A stretch of 22,200 nt of DNA, from positions 1-22,200 of IMG/VR virus record IMGVR_UViG_3300033150_003044; one strand, 5' to 3'. Numbering within the stretch: position 1 is the stretch's first letter; the number at the start of each line of letters is the position of its first letter. Below the pieces are notes generated by a model. The model did no database searches and was not told the DNA's origin. It saw only the letters and a list, made by a program, of their open reading frames with translations. Positions 1-6,190 of this stretch are shown here, one piece after another. Source of the stretch: a virus. The position numbers were made by a program, and so were the translations under genes.

Positions 1-603
1 ATGCAGGCGCTGATCGTCGTGGACGTGCAGAACGATTTCGTGCCGGGCGGGGCCCTGGCCGTGCCCGGCGGCGACCGCGTCGTCGGGCCGATCAATCGGC
101 TGATGCACAGCGGCGACTACGACCGGATCGTCGCCACGCAGGACTGGCACCCGCCGGGCCATGTCTCGTTCGCCAGCTCACATCCGGGCCGTCGCGTCGG
201 CCAGACGATCCAGATCGACGGCATCGCCCAGACCCTGTGGCCCGACCACTGCGTCCAGCACACCTACGGGGCCCGGTTCGTCAAGCGCCTCGAGACCGAC
301 CGCTTCAACCACATCGTCCACAAGGGCACCGACCCGCGGATCGACAGCTATAGCGGATTCTTCGACAACGCCCGGCGACGGGCGACCGGCCTGGCCGACT
401 GGCTGCGGGAACACCACGTCACGGCCGTGCACATCGTCGGCCTGGCCACCGACTACTGCGTCAAGTTCACCGCCCTGGACGCCGTGGACCTGGGCTTCGA
501 GACGACCGTCATCGCCGAGGCCACCGCCGCGGTGAACCTGGCCCCCGGCGACGGCGACCGCGCCCTGGACGACCTGGCCGCCGCCGGCGTCATCATCGCC
601 TGA
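1..603 (+). CDS. pncA: Nicotinamidase (isochorismatase-family hydrolase)
   Basis: This 200-residue protein should hydrolyse nicotinamide to nicotinate and ammonia in the cytoplasm, the first step of the NAD salvage route through nicotinate. The family signature is complete. The catalytic triad can be assigned as Asp8 (in VVDVQNDF), Lys108 (in VHKGTD) and Cys153 (in GLATDYCV). The metal ligands are Asp48, His50 and His54 (TQDWHPPGH) plus His83 (WPDHCV). The length is typical for bacterial PncA. The ATG is the first base of the window, so no upstream ribosome site can be seen, but MQALIVVDVQNDF is a normal family N-terminus. The gene reads in the same direction as the phage genes that follow, separated by 382 bp. 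It may be a host gene at an element boundary or a phage-carried metabolic gene. Assignment to the family is very secure; substrate preference for nicotinamide over related amides is inferred from the motif set. Confidence 0.95.
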   Translation: MQALIVVDVQNDFVPGGALAVPGGDRVVGPINRLMHSGDYDRIVATQDWHPPGHVSFASSHPGRRVGQTIQIDGIAQTLWPDHCVQHTYGARFVKRLETDRFNHIVHKGTDPRIDSYSGFFDNARRRATGLADWLREHHVTAVHIVGLATDYCVKFTALDAVDLGFETTVIAEATAAVNLAPGDGDRALDDLAAAGVIIA

Positions 604-664
604 CCCACCCCGCCGGTGGTGCGACCCTCGCCTGATACCCCCACACCGCCACCGGCATTTCGTG

Positions 665-680
665 GCCGGCGCTCGCCGGC
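665..680. other. Short GC hairpin downstream of pncA
   Basis: Two copies of GCCGGC flank the 4-base spacer gctc, giving a 6-bp stem about 60 bases after the pncA stop codon. No T-tract follows, so it is not a convincing intrinsic terminator. It may be part of the pncA 3' end, or chance in GC-rich DNA. Confidence 0.3.
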
Positions 681-700
681 ACCGACCCGCCTAGCCCGCC

Positions 701-741
701 GACAGAGCCCCTATCAATGCTGACAGAACCCCTATCAGTCC
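701..741 (+). repeat. Tandem direct repeat, 21-bp period
   Basis: Two copies of gacagaRcccctatcaRt begin at 701 and 722 and match at 16 of 18 positions. The 21-bp spacing is two helical turns, so a protein bound at both copies would sit on the same DNA face. A degenerate third partial copy (gacaggctccta) may start at 855. The arrangement suits a regulator or recombinase binding site in the pncA-capsid gap. The repeat is read directly from the sequence; its role is inference. Confidence 0.6.
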
Positions 742-857
742 GTCGAAAAACACCCCAACAACGCCAGGTGGCATGCCCACGCCCGCGTGGGCATGTCTGT
801 AACGCCCACAACCGGCCTCCGTCACCGGCAGGCCGACCCTATCGCGGTTTTTTCGAC
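742..857. repeat. Separated inverted repeat, 9 bp
   Basis: gtcgaaaaa at 742-750 is the exact reverse complement of tttttcgac at 849-857. The pair brackets the 772-795 palindrome and ends just before the attenuator-like leader. The 98-bp spacing is too long for a simple hairpin. The repeat could be a pair of binding sites or chance. Confidence 0.35.
772..795. repeat. Near-perfect palindrome, 10-11-bp arms
   Basis: catgcccacg (772-781) and its exact reverse complement cgtgggcatg (786-795) are separated by cccg. Counting the inner C-G pair, the arms are 11 bp. As RNA it would fold into a very stable hairpin with a 4-base loop; as DNA it is an operator-like dyad. No T-run follows, so I do not call it a terminator. 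It lies between the direct repeats and the capsid leader and could serve pncA 3'-end stability or regulator binding. Confidence 0.6.
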
Positions 858-891
858 AGGCTCCTAGGCGGCTAGCTACCGCCGAATGATG

Positions 892-922
892 CCGTAACCA
901 TCGCGCCTGTTACGGAGGCGCG
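892..922 (+). promoter_or_regulatory. Attenuator-like alternative RNA pairings before the terminator
   Basis: Two mutually exclusive stems can form just upstream of the capsid terminator. Stem A pairs ccgtaac (892-898) with gttacgg (909-915), 7 bp with a 10-base loop. Stem B pairs cgcgcc (902-907) with ggcgcg (917-922), 6 bp. Stem B consumes the 5' arm of the terminator stem (917-925), while stem A encloses the 5' arm of stem B in its loop and leaves the terminator free. That is the anti-antiterminator, antiterminator, terminator arrangement of an attenuator. Pairings are seen in the sequence; switching is inference. Confidence 0.4.
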
Positions 923-956
923 GCGGACCGACCGTGTTCGCCGCGCCTTCTTTTTT
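916..956 (+). terminator. Rho-independent terminator before the capsid gene
   Basis: ggcgcggcg (917-925) pairs perfectly with cgccgcgcc (939-947), extended by A916-T948 to 10 bp, with a 13-base loop. It is followed at once by a U-rich tract (ttcttttttg, 948-957). It reads on the + strand and lies 30 bases before the capsid ATG. It would stop transcripts entering from the pncA side, isolating the capsid operon unless it is read through. The capsid gene must then be served by read-through, antitermination or a promoter in the last 30 bases, where none is visible. Confidence 0.8.
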
Positions 957-985
957 GGCCGGGCCAGGCAGTCAAGGAGTACGAC

Positions 986-1861
986 ATGGCAACGAAAGTC
1001 AATGCCAACACGTTGGGGGTCGTCGAGGTCGCACGACGCTTCAACGCCGAGAAACTGTTGCCCATCGCCGAGGTCCTGCCCAAGGGGACGTGGCGCAAGA
1101 TCAACGGCGGTGTCGAGCCGGAAGCCAGTCAGACCGAGGCGGTCGAAGAGGGCATCGGGTTCCTGGAGTCCTACAGCCAGGTCGACAAGGCCCTGCTGGA
1201 CATTTCTCCGAACCCGGAGGCGGTCCGGCAAAGCGAGGACGAAGCGTTCCTCGAAGGGCTGGCCCAGACCTGGGCGGACACGCTGCTGGCCGGCGACGCC
1301 GCGGTGGATCCGGAGACGTTCACGGGCCTGCAGCCGCGGTTGAGCACGCTGGCGAACCCGAACGTGATCGACCAGGGCGGGACCGCCGATGGGGCCATGA
1401 CCAGCCTGTACATCGTCCAGTGGGGCAAGAAGCGGGTGCACATGATCCACCCGACCAACAGCCCTGGTGCCGTCGAAATGGACGACCTGGGCGAGCAGAC
1501 CGTCACGGACGAGACCGGAAAGAAGAAGTTCCAGGCCATGGTCTCGCATTTCAAGTTCTACGGCGGCCTGTTTGTCCACGATACGCGGTGCATCAAGCGC
1601 ATCTGCAACATCGATCTGAGCGACATCACGGGCCTGGACAACAAGATCATCGAGGCGCTCAACGCTCTGCCGTACGGGGGGCGCGGCGCGATCCTCTACT
1701 GCAACGTGGGGCTGAAGACGGCCCTGGAGGTCCACGCCAAGGACAAGAGCAACGTGCACTATGGCGTGCGCAACCTGTGGGGCGAGCCGGTGACGGACTT
1801 CCGTGGCGTACCCGTGCGCCAGTGGGACTCGATCACGACGACCGAGGCGCAGGTGGCGTAG
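986..1861 (+). CDS. Phage major capsid protein
   Basis: This 291-residue protein is called the major capsid (coat) subunit, probably of the HK97 fold and of the type found with Bbp17 of Bordetella phage BPP-1. The call rests on its length, soluble mixed alpha/beta composition, an acidic N-terminal third, and above all its position directly before a clear Bbp16-type cement protein and a gp11-like adaptor. The segment with SHFKFYGGLFVHDTRCIKRI and the C-terminal VTDFRGVPVRQWDSITTTEA look like the domain that places subunits around the capsomer. The start is supported by AAGGAG (974-979) six bases before the ATG. No separate scaffold or maturation protease is seen upstream, where it would normally be. 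An intrinsic terminator lies just before the gene, so expression probably depends on antitermination or a nearby phage promoter. A different shell protein is the main alternative. Confidence 0.8.
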   Translation: MATKVNANTLGVVEVARRFNAEKLLPIAEVLPKGTWRKINGGVEPEASQTEAVEEGIGFLESYSQVDKALLDISPNPEAVRQSEDEAFLEGLAQTWADTLLAGDAAVDPETFTGLQPRLSTLANPNVIDQGGTADGAMTSLYIVQWGKKRVHMIHPTNSPGAVEMDDLGEQTVTDETGKKKFQAMVSHFKFYGGLFVHDTRCIKRICNIDLSDITGLDNKIIEALNALPYGGRGAILYCNVGLKTALEVHAKDKSNVHYGVRNLWGEPVTDFRGVPVRQWDSITTTEAQVA

Positions 1862-1893
1862 CCGGGTGGCGAAAGCGATCGTTGAGGCACAAC

Positions 1894-1909
1894 GCGCCGG
1901 TTGCGGCGC
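1894..1909 (+). other. Hairpin between capsid and cement genes
   Basis: gcgcc (1894-1898) pairs with ggcgc (1905-1909) across a 6-base loop in the 69-bp gap. No T-run follows. A short stem like this is easily found by chance in GC-rich DNA. It is noted because each longer gap of this operon carries one. Confidence 0.25.
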
Positions 1910-1930
1910 ACGTGGAAAGCGAGGTGTTTT

Positions 1931-2335
1931 ATGGCAGTCATGGATGTCAACGTCGAATTGTCGGATGCCCAGGCCGTGACGACGACGGCTGTATCCGAGA
2001 ACGTGATCGACTTGGGCGAAAACCAGGAGCATGCCGGTCAGGGCCTGCCCCTGGCCGTGCAGTGCGTCGTGGCCGAGGACTTCGCGGGCGGCACGAATCT
2101 GAAGGTCGCTTTGCAGCACAGTGATTCCGAAGGCAGTGGCTACACGGACGTACTGGTCGGCGAAACCGTTCTCACATCCGGTCTGAAGGCGGGCAAGGTC
2201 CTCCTGCAGGCGACCCTGCCGCCCGTGTTGAAGCGGTACCTGCGGCTGAACTACACGGCGACGGGTACGTTCACGGCGGGCAAGGTCAACGCGTGGATCG
2301 GCCCGGCCGACTCGTTCGGGCGGAACCGGAACTAG
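1931..2335 (+). CDS. Bbp16-family capsid cement protein
   Basis: This 134-residue protein should trim the outside of the capsid shell and stabilise it after expansion, as Bbp16 does in BPP-1. The family pattern is clear: an N-terminal strand with LSDAQAVTTTAVSENVIDLG, a central LAVQCVV and LKVALQHSDSEGSGYTDVLV, then LPPVLKRYLRLNYTATGTFTAGKVNAW near the C-terminus. Chain length and beta-rich composition fit. I chose the ATG at 1931 rather than an in-frame start 30 bases earlier, because the family begins at about this point and GAGGTG lies shortly upstream. It follows the capsid gene by 69 bp, the usual neighbour in this phage type, and was a main reason for calling the upstream gene the capsid protein. 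Confidence 0.88.
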   Translation: MAVMDVNVELSDAQAVTTTAVSENVIDLGENQEHAGQGLPLAVQCVVAEDFAGGTNLKVALQHSDSEGSGYTDVLVGETVLTSGLKAGKVLLQATLPPVLKRYLRLNYTATGTFTAGKVNAWIGPADSFGRNRN

Positions 2336-2363
2336 GGACGCTCCTCCATCACCCTTTCGCTCG

Positions 2364-2396
2364 CCCTGGGGTTGGGCCTTCGGGCCCGCCCCGGGG
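2364..2396 (+). other. Strong UUCG-capped RNA hairpin
   Basis: gggcc (2374-2378) and ggccc (2383-2387) close a ttcg loop, the very stable C(UUCG)G tetraloop. The stem continues outward with ccctggggt (2364-2372) against gccccgggg (2388-2396), with one bulged T and two G-U pairs, about 14 bp in all. No U-tract follows. It lies between the abundant head proteins and the tail genes, so it probably protects the 3' end of the capsid-cement message or damps read-through. It could also be an RNase III processing site. The structure is seen; the role is inferred. Confidence 0.75.
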
Positions 2397-2415
2397 CCCG
2401 TGAGGGAGACCGAGC

Positions 2416-3225
2416 ATGGCGACGACGAGATTCGAGATTTGCAATATGGCGCTGGCCCGGATCGGGGCAGGGGACATCGTGGACTTCACGACCGCGCCGC
2501 ACGGCCCGGTGTGCGCGTTGTTCTACGACGAGGTCCGGCGGGCCGTGCTGCTCGAAGAGGCCTGGCGCTTTGCGCTCCGGGATGCGGACCTGGTCTGGAC
2601 GCCCTTGGTCGAGGGGGCGACGGCCACGGCGTCCGATCATCGTGTGAGCAAGTCGGCCGGCGACTTCGATGCGACCTGGCCCGGCGACACGGTGTACCTG
2701 TCGGGTGCGGGCCTGGTGGACGGTCATTATGCGGTCTCGGCCGTGGCTGGCGACGGGTCGTATATCGAGTGCCCGGCCCTGGACGACGACGGGGCGGAGG
2801 TGCTCGTCTACCTGGCTCGGCTGAACGGCGGGTCGGTCATGTTCGGGTACCCCACGTCCGCCCTGCCGGTGCCGCCGTTGCGCGTGGTGTCGGCCACGTC
2901 GTTTACGGGCCTGCCCCTGGCCTGGGCGTTGGAGGCCGACCGGCTGTATGCGGACTACGGCGAGGTGCGGGTACGGTACGTCGGCGATATCGAGGACACG
3001 ACGCTGTTTCCGGCCGTGTTTGTCCAGGCCTTCGTGCCTCGGCTGGCCGCGGCCATGTGCATGCGCATCAAGCCGTCGCAGGGCCTCTATGACCGGCTCG
3101 TGGTCGAGTATGAGCAGGCCCTGTTGAGGGCCCGGCAGGTCAACGCCGTTGGCTGGGACAACCCGTCGAGTGACGAGGAAGGCGGCACAGCGTGGTTGGA
3201 CGCGCGCGGTGGAGGGGTCGACTGA
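2416..3225 (+). CDS. Tail adaptor / tail tubular protein A (T7 gp11-like)
   Basis: This 269-residue protein should form the ring joining the portal to the nozzle in a podovirus tail. The N-terminus carries the family pattern: FEICNMALARIGA near residues 6-18, then YDEVRRAVLLEEAWRFAL near residues 36-53. The C-terminal third (YADYGEVRVRYVGDIEDTTLFPAVFVQAFVPRLAAAMCMRI) also fits the helical part of the ring protein. Residues about 77-135 form a beta-rich insertion with VYLSGAGLVDGHYAV and YIECPAL that is absent from the minimal family and could be exposed on the tail. GAGGGAG precedes the ATG. The gene lies between cement and nozzle genes, as in T7-like phages, but here separated from the nozzle by small genes and the spike. 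Its stop overlaps the next start. Confidence 0.82.
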   Translation: MATTRFEICNMALARIGAGDIVDFTTAPHGPVCALFYDEVRRAVLLEEAWRFALRDADLVWTPLVEGATATASDHRVSKSAGDFDATWPGDTVYLSGAGLVDGHYAVSAVAGDGSYIECPALDDDGAEVLVYLARLNGGSVMFGYPTSALPVPPLRVVSATSFTGLPLAWALEADRLYADYGEVRVRYVGDIEDTTLFPAVFVQAFVPRLAAAMCMRIKPSQGLYDRLVVEYEQALLRARQVNAVGWDNPSSDEEGGTAWLDARGGGVD

Positions 3226-3389
3226 TGGGCAGGCCGCCGCACTATCCGTGCGTGAACCACCCGGACCGTGAGGCGTTCGTCCGCCTCGATGACGGCGACG
3301 TGGACGTATGCCGGGAATGTTACCTGAAGGAGGCCGACGAACGTGAAACGCGGGCCAGGCGGAATCGCGTACCCGGCGTACTGTCCTAG
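3225..3389 (+). CDS. Small zinc-binding protein (CxxH...CxxC)
   Basis: This 54-residue protein overlaps the adaptor stop (tgATG) and has GGAGG about 11 bases upstream. Its one recognisable feature is a treble-clef or zinc-ribbon ligand set: Cys9, His12, Cys29 and Cys32, spaced by an acidic, beta-prone segment (FVRLDDGDVDVCREC). The C-terminal tail is highly charged (EADERETRARRNR). No family can be named. It overlaps the next gene by 47 bases in another frame, so the two are likely co-translated. A nucleic-acid or protein adaptor is possible. The four ligands and the tight gene packing argue that it is real. Confidence 0.6.
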   Translation: MGRPPHYPCVNHPDREAFVRLDDGDVDVCRECYLKEADERETRARRNRVPGVLS

Positions 3390-3969
3390 GTGTCTGTGGG
3401 ACGGGTTCGTCGACGACCCGAACGATGCGGCGCAGTGTCCGCACTGCGGAAACCGAGACATCCGAGTTGCAGGAGAGAAGGCCATGAATGAAACGAAACC
3501 ATGGTACACGAGCATGACGATGTGGGGCGGCATCGCGATGCTGATCGTCGGCGTCGCGAATCTGTTCGGCCTGGACCTGTCGGGCGAACGACAGCAGGTC
3601 GCCAACGCCCTGGGGGCCATCGGCACGGCGATCGCGGAGGTCGTCACGGCGGTGGTGGTGATCGTTGGACGGGTGCGCGCCACCAAACAGATCGGCGCCG
3701 GCTCGGTGGTGCCTGTCCTGTTGATCGGCCTGGTGCTGCTCGGCATGGTCGGCTGCGGCGGCGTGACGGTGACGCCGGAGTATCGCGTACTGATCGAGCA
3801 GACGGCGGCGGTCCAACGGGCAATCGCCGAGGACGCCAAGGCCGCCCCGACCTGCGAGACGTGCGTCGGGCGGCTGACACGCGACCAGGCGGCCGAAGCG
3901 CTGGACTTGAGCGCGCAAAGTTGGGAACGAATCCGTGATGCGGTCCGAGGTAAGGGGAGTGAAGACTAA
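3343..3969 (+). CDS. Zinc ribbon-holin-like-lipoprotein fusion (lysis candidate)
   Basis: The full frame is 208 residues and contains three blocks. Residues 14-35 form a zinc ribbon (Cys14, Cys17, Cys32, Cys35: CPRC and CPHC). Residues about 54-117 are holin-like: WYTSMTMWGGIAMLIVGVA, a second hydrophobic span (about 86-109), then GRVRATKQIG, a sequence style common at the end of phage holins. Residues about 121-138 are a third hydrophobic span ending in GMVGC, a lipobox-like site at Cys138, followed by VTVTPEYRVLIEQTAAV and a Cys171/Cys174 pair. This tail resembles small phage lipoproteins of the outer-membrane spanin kind. The GTG at 3343 has AAGGAGG nine bases upstream. A second start, ATG 3484 (codon 48), has its own AGGAGAG and gives a 161-residue protein without the ribbon. 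Both may be used. Holin-type function is likely; lipoprotein processing is inferred. Confidence 0.65.
   Translation: MKRGPGGIAYPAYCPRCLWDGFVDDPNDAAQCPHCGNRDIRVAGEKAMNETKPWYTSMTMWGGIAMLIVGVANLFGLDLSGERQQVANALGAIGTAIAEVVTAVVVIVGRVRATKQIGAGSVVPVLLIGLVLLGMVGCGGVTVTPEYRVLIEQTAAVQRAIAEDAKAAPTCETCVGRLTRDQAAEALDLSAQSWERIRDAVRGKGSED
3471..3486 (+). promoter_or_regulatory. Internal ribosome site and second start of the holin-like gene
   Basis: AGGAGAG at 3471-3477 lies six bases before an in-frame ATG at 3484. Initiation here yields a protein starting MNETKPWYTSMTMWGG, the expected N-terminus of a holin, and omits the zinc ribbon. Together with the strong site before GTG 3343 it makes two nested products possible, as in phage holin/antiholin dual starts. 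Confidence 0.6.
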
Positions 3970-4253
3970 TGGATGGGGAAGTCATCAAGGACAAGGCGAA
4001 GGAACTGGCACGGGCCCTGTTGGAGGCCCAGGTCGCCGGGCTGCGGCGCGCTATCGACCTGGCCCTGGAGGCCGGGGCGGTGAACGTCTCCGGGGTCGCG
4101 GCACGGCTCGAAGTCCAGCGGCGACTCAACGACGCCTGGGCCGTGGCCAACAGGGCCAATATGGACAGCGTGGACCTGCAGCGTGAGCAGGGCCGGGCGA
4201 TCCTGGGGATGCTCGTGGACCTGGTGGCCCAGGCCGCGTTGTCGGCACTATAG
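3969..4253 (+). CDS. Small helical protein of unknown function
   Basis: This 94-residue protein starts in a taATG overlap with the previous stop and has AAGGGGAG about nine bases upstream, so it is translated with the lysis candidate. It is almost entirely alpha-helical by composition (Ala, Leu, Glu, Arg), with a charged first half (IKDKAKELARALLEAQVAGL) and a hydrophobic C-terminus (ILGMLVDLVAQAALSAL) that could pack against a membrane or oligomerise. There is no cysteine, no signal peptide and no family I recognise. Position suggests a role in lysis or assembly, but nothing in the sequence decides it. Confidence 0.65.
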   Translation: MDGEVIKDKAKELARALLEAQVAGLRRAIDLALEAGAVNVSGVAARLEVQRRLNDAWAVANRANMDSVDLQREQGRAILGMLVDLVAQAALSAL

Positions 4254-4271
4254 GGAACCGTTGTATGAGAG

Positions 4272-4288
4272 TGCCGGCTGGCCCGGCA
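4272..4288 (+). other. Hairpin before the tailspike gene
   Basis: tgccgg (4272-4277) pairs with ccggca (4283-4288) over a 5-base loop in the 73-bp gap. No U-tract follows. It may be a processing or stability element. Confidence 0.3.
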
Positions 4289-4326
4289 GTGGCTCGAGGC
4301 GAATGCATGACAAAAGGAGTACTCCG

Positions 4327-6159
4327 ATGCGAACAATGTGCCTTATCCTGATGGCGATGTCCTCGATGGCGTTCGCGGTCAGCCGCGGCTTCGACACGCC
4401 CCTGCTGGTCGTGCCGTACGATGCGCCATCCGACCTGCGCAGCCGTGCCGCCAACCGCGGGGCCTGGCTGTGCGACGGGGTGGACGACGAGGCCGAGATC
4501 AACGCGGCGATCAGTGCGGCGGCCGGCGGAAACAACCCCGTCGTGTACCTGCCGGGCACGTACTACGTCAGTTCGCCCATCCTCCTGCGGTCGCATACGG
4601 AGGTCGTCTTTTGCCAGGGGAACCGCGTCCGCGTGCGGGCGGGGCACCGGTTCGACGAGGCGGCCAACCAGATCACGCTGTACAGCGACACGGTGCCCGT
4701 TGCGACCATCGTGCGCAACGTCGGGGCCGTTGGCACGGGCGACTCGAACATCGTCCTGCGCGGGCTGTACCTCGACGCGGGCCAAGGACAGGGCGACGCT
4801 GCGATCTACGATCCGGACGAGCACCACGTGGGCGTCCTGCTGGACCAGTGCACCGACAGCGTCATCGAAGACTGCGTCGTCGAGAATCTGGCGTACGCGT
4901 CCACGATCGACGACTACGGCAGGCAGATCGGCATCTGCGTCACGCGCAGCGAGCGGATCCACGTCAACCGGTGCCGGACGGACGAATGCGGCTACGAGGG
5001 GATCGGCCTGCGCGGGACCAATGCGTATATCAAAGTCAGCAACTGCAACGGGCGTGGCAACCGCGTGCACTTTGCGCAGGCGGCCCGTTGGCACGGGGCG
5101 GTCTCCGGAGGCGATGGGCAGCACGACATCCTGTTTGAAGGACTCTACTCGGAGGAGAGTATTCATTCGGGCACGTCGGACGACGGCGCGATCTTCCACG
5201 GGCGGTCCGATGCGCCGATCTACAACAGCAGCATGCGGGGATGCCAACTGGAATCCGGGATCACGGTGTCGGGGGAGATCTATGGATGTTCGTTCGTCGG
5301 GAACGTGACGCCGGATCTGAAGATTTACGGCAGCTACAACGGGGAAACGGTCGAGGACGTGATCCTCCAGGGCAACATCATGTGCGGCACGGATTCCAGC
5401 CCAGCTATCTTGCGGATCAATACGAGTGCTGCCGGGGCGACGATCCGGCGGATCATGGTCCAGGGAAATACGATTCGCAAGGGCTACGTGTACGTGTCGG
5501 ACACGGCGGGCCAGACGGCGACCCTCCAGCAGTTGACGTTCAGTGGCAACCAGATGACCAGCATCTCGGGGGGCCTGCGGTATCCCATCCTGCTGCAGGT
5601 CAACGGGGGCAGCGATATCGACACGGTGTCGATTGTCGGCAACTCGCTGATCACCCCGGACCGGCTTACGAATTGTGTGGGGGTCCGGATGTGCCTCGAG
5701 AGCGGGTCCACCGGCAACATCAAGAAGGTGAGCCTGCTGAACAACTACATCTATTCGACCAACGGAGCACAGTTGTACACGTACGCCGGCAGTGGAACGG
5801 CCAGTGACGTGTCGCTGATCTGCAACGTGCTGGATTTGTATTCTAACCCCGTGAAGGGCAGCGACAAGTTGACCCGGGTCGCGTTGTTGAACAACGTCGT
5901 ATTGAACAGCCAGTCCCAGATCAACGGGGCCATCGACGATGTGATCTATGCGGGGAATGTACTGACGGGAATCACGGGGTTCACGGCGAACAACCCCACC
6001 AACGTGTGCTTTGGGGTGAATCCCTCGTGGAAGGGCGGCACGGGAGAGAACGGGGCCTGGCGGCTGAAGCAGGACGATACGGACCCGGATAAGATGTACA
6101 TCCAGAAGTTGATCTCCGGGACCTGGACGACGGCGGGGACGTTCGATGCAACTCCATAG
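4327..6159 (+). CDS. Beta-helix tailspike with N-terminal signal peptide
   Basis: This 610-residue protein is a right-handed parallel beta-helix of the pectate-lyase-like superfamily, the usual fold of podovirus tailspikes that bind or cut surface polysaccharide. The entry segment CDGVDDEAEINAAISAAAGG then VVYLPGTYYVSSPI (residues about 55-85) is the family signature. From about residue 320 to 550 there are regular rungs: VILQGNIM, IMVQGNTI, LTFSGNQM, VSIVGNSL, VSLLNNYI, VSLICNVL, VALLNNVV, VIYAGNVL. The C-terminus (WRLKQDDTDPDKMYIQKL) looks like a small capping or trimer domain. Unusually, the N-terminus MRTMCLILMAMSSMAFA reads as a Sec signal peptide with cleavage after Ala17, and I see no typical virion-binding head domain. 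AAAAGGAG precedes ATG 4327, which is why this start was preferred over one 24 bases upstream. Catalytic residues cannot be assigned. An exported polysaccharide lyase is the alternative. Confidence 0.8.
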   Translation: MRTMCLILMAMSSMAFAVSRGFDTPLLVVPYDAPSDLRSRAANRGAWLCDGVDDEAEINAAISAAAGGNNPVVYLPGTYYVSSPILLRSHTEVVFCQGNRVRVRAGHRFDEAANQITLYSDTVPVATIVRNVGAVGTGDSNIVLRGLYLDAGQGQGDAAIYDPDEHHVGVLLDQCTDSVIEDCVVENLAYASTIDDYGRQIGICVTRSERIHVNRCRTDECGYEGIGLRGTNAYIKVSNCNGRGNRVHFAQAARWHGAVSGGDGQHDILFEGLYSEESIHSGTSDDGAIFHGRSDAPIYNSSMRGCQLESGITVSGEIYGCSFVGNVTPDLKIYGSYNGETVEDVILQGNIMCGTDSSPAILRINTSAAGATIRRIMVQGNTIRKGYVYVSDTAGQTATLQQLTFSGNQMTSISGGLRYPILLQVNGGSDIDTVSIVGNSLITPDRLTNCVGVRMCLESGSTGNIKKVSLLNNYIYSTNGAQLYTYAGSGTASDVSLICNVLDLYSNPVKGSDKLTRVALLNNVVLNSQSQINGAIDDVIYAGNVLTGITGFTANNPTNVCFGVNPSWKGGTGENGAWRLKQDDTDPDKMYIQKLISGTWTTAGTFDATP

Positions 6160-6190
6160 TTGGCCCGCTGGTGGGACGGGTTTCTCCATC

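Noticed and set aside
701-741. CRISPR array
   Set aside because: Only two repeat copies with a 3-4-base spacer between them, no regular spacers and no cas genes. This is a tandem repeat.
604-985. A sigma-70 promoter for the capsid operon
   Set aside because: No -35/-10 pair with acceptable spacing was found. The T-rich tttttcgaca segment near 849 has no -10 at the right distance. A phage-specific promoter cannot be excluded.
604-985. tRNA gene or attachment core at the left boundary of the phage module
   Set aside because: No cloverleaf was recognised, and no segment of this gap is visibly repeated in the 18343-18577 gap.
872-2124. Long frames on both strands overlapping the capsid and cement genes
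   Set aside because: Products are low-complexity Arg/Gly/Asp-rich. The capsid and cement frames have ribosome sites and family patterns.
2332-3918. Long minus-strand frame opposite the adaptor and lysis genes
   Set aside because: It spans four + strand genes with clear motifs and overlapping start/stop signals, and its product is Arg/His/Pro-rich with no domain.
4327-6159. Diversity-generating retroelement target, suggested by the similarity to BPP-1 head genes
   Set aside because: No reverse transcriptase and no template-like near-copy of the spike 3' end was seen in the window.
4126-6189. Long minus-strand frame opposite the tailspike
   Set aside because: The + strand shows regular beta-helix rungs and a good ribosome site. 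The minus-strand product has no recognisable pattern and is explained by GC-rich third positions.
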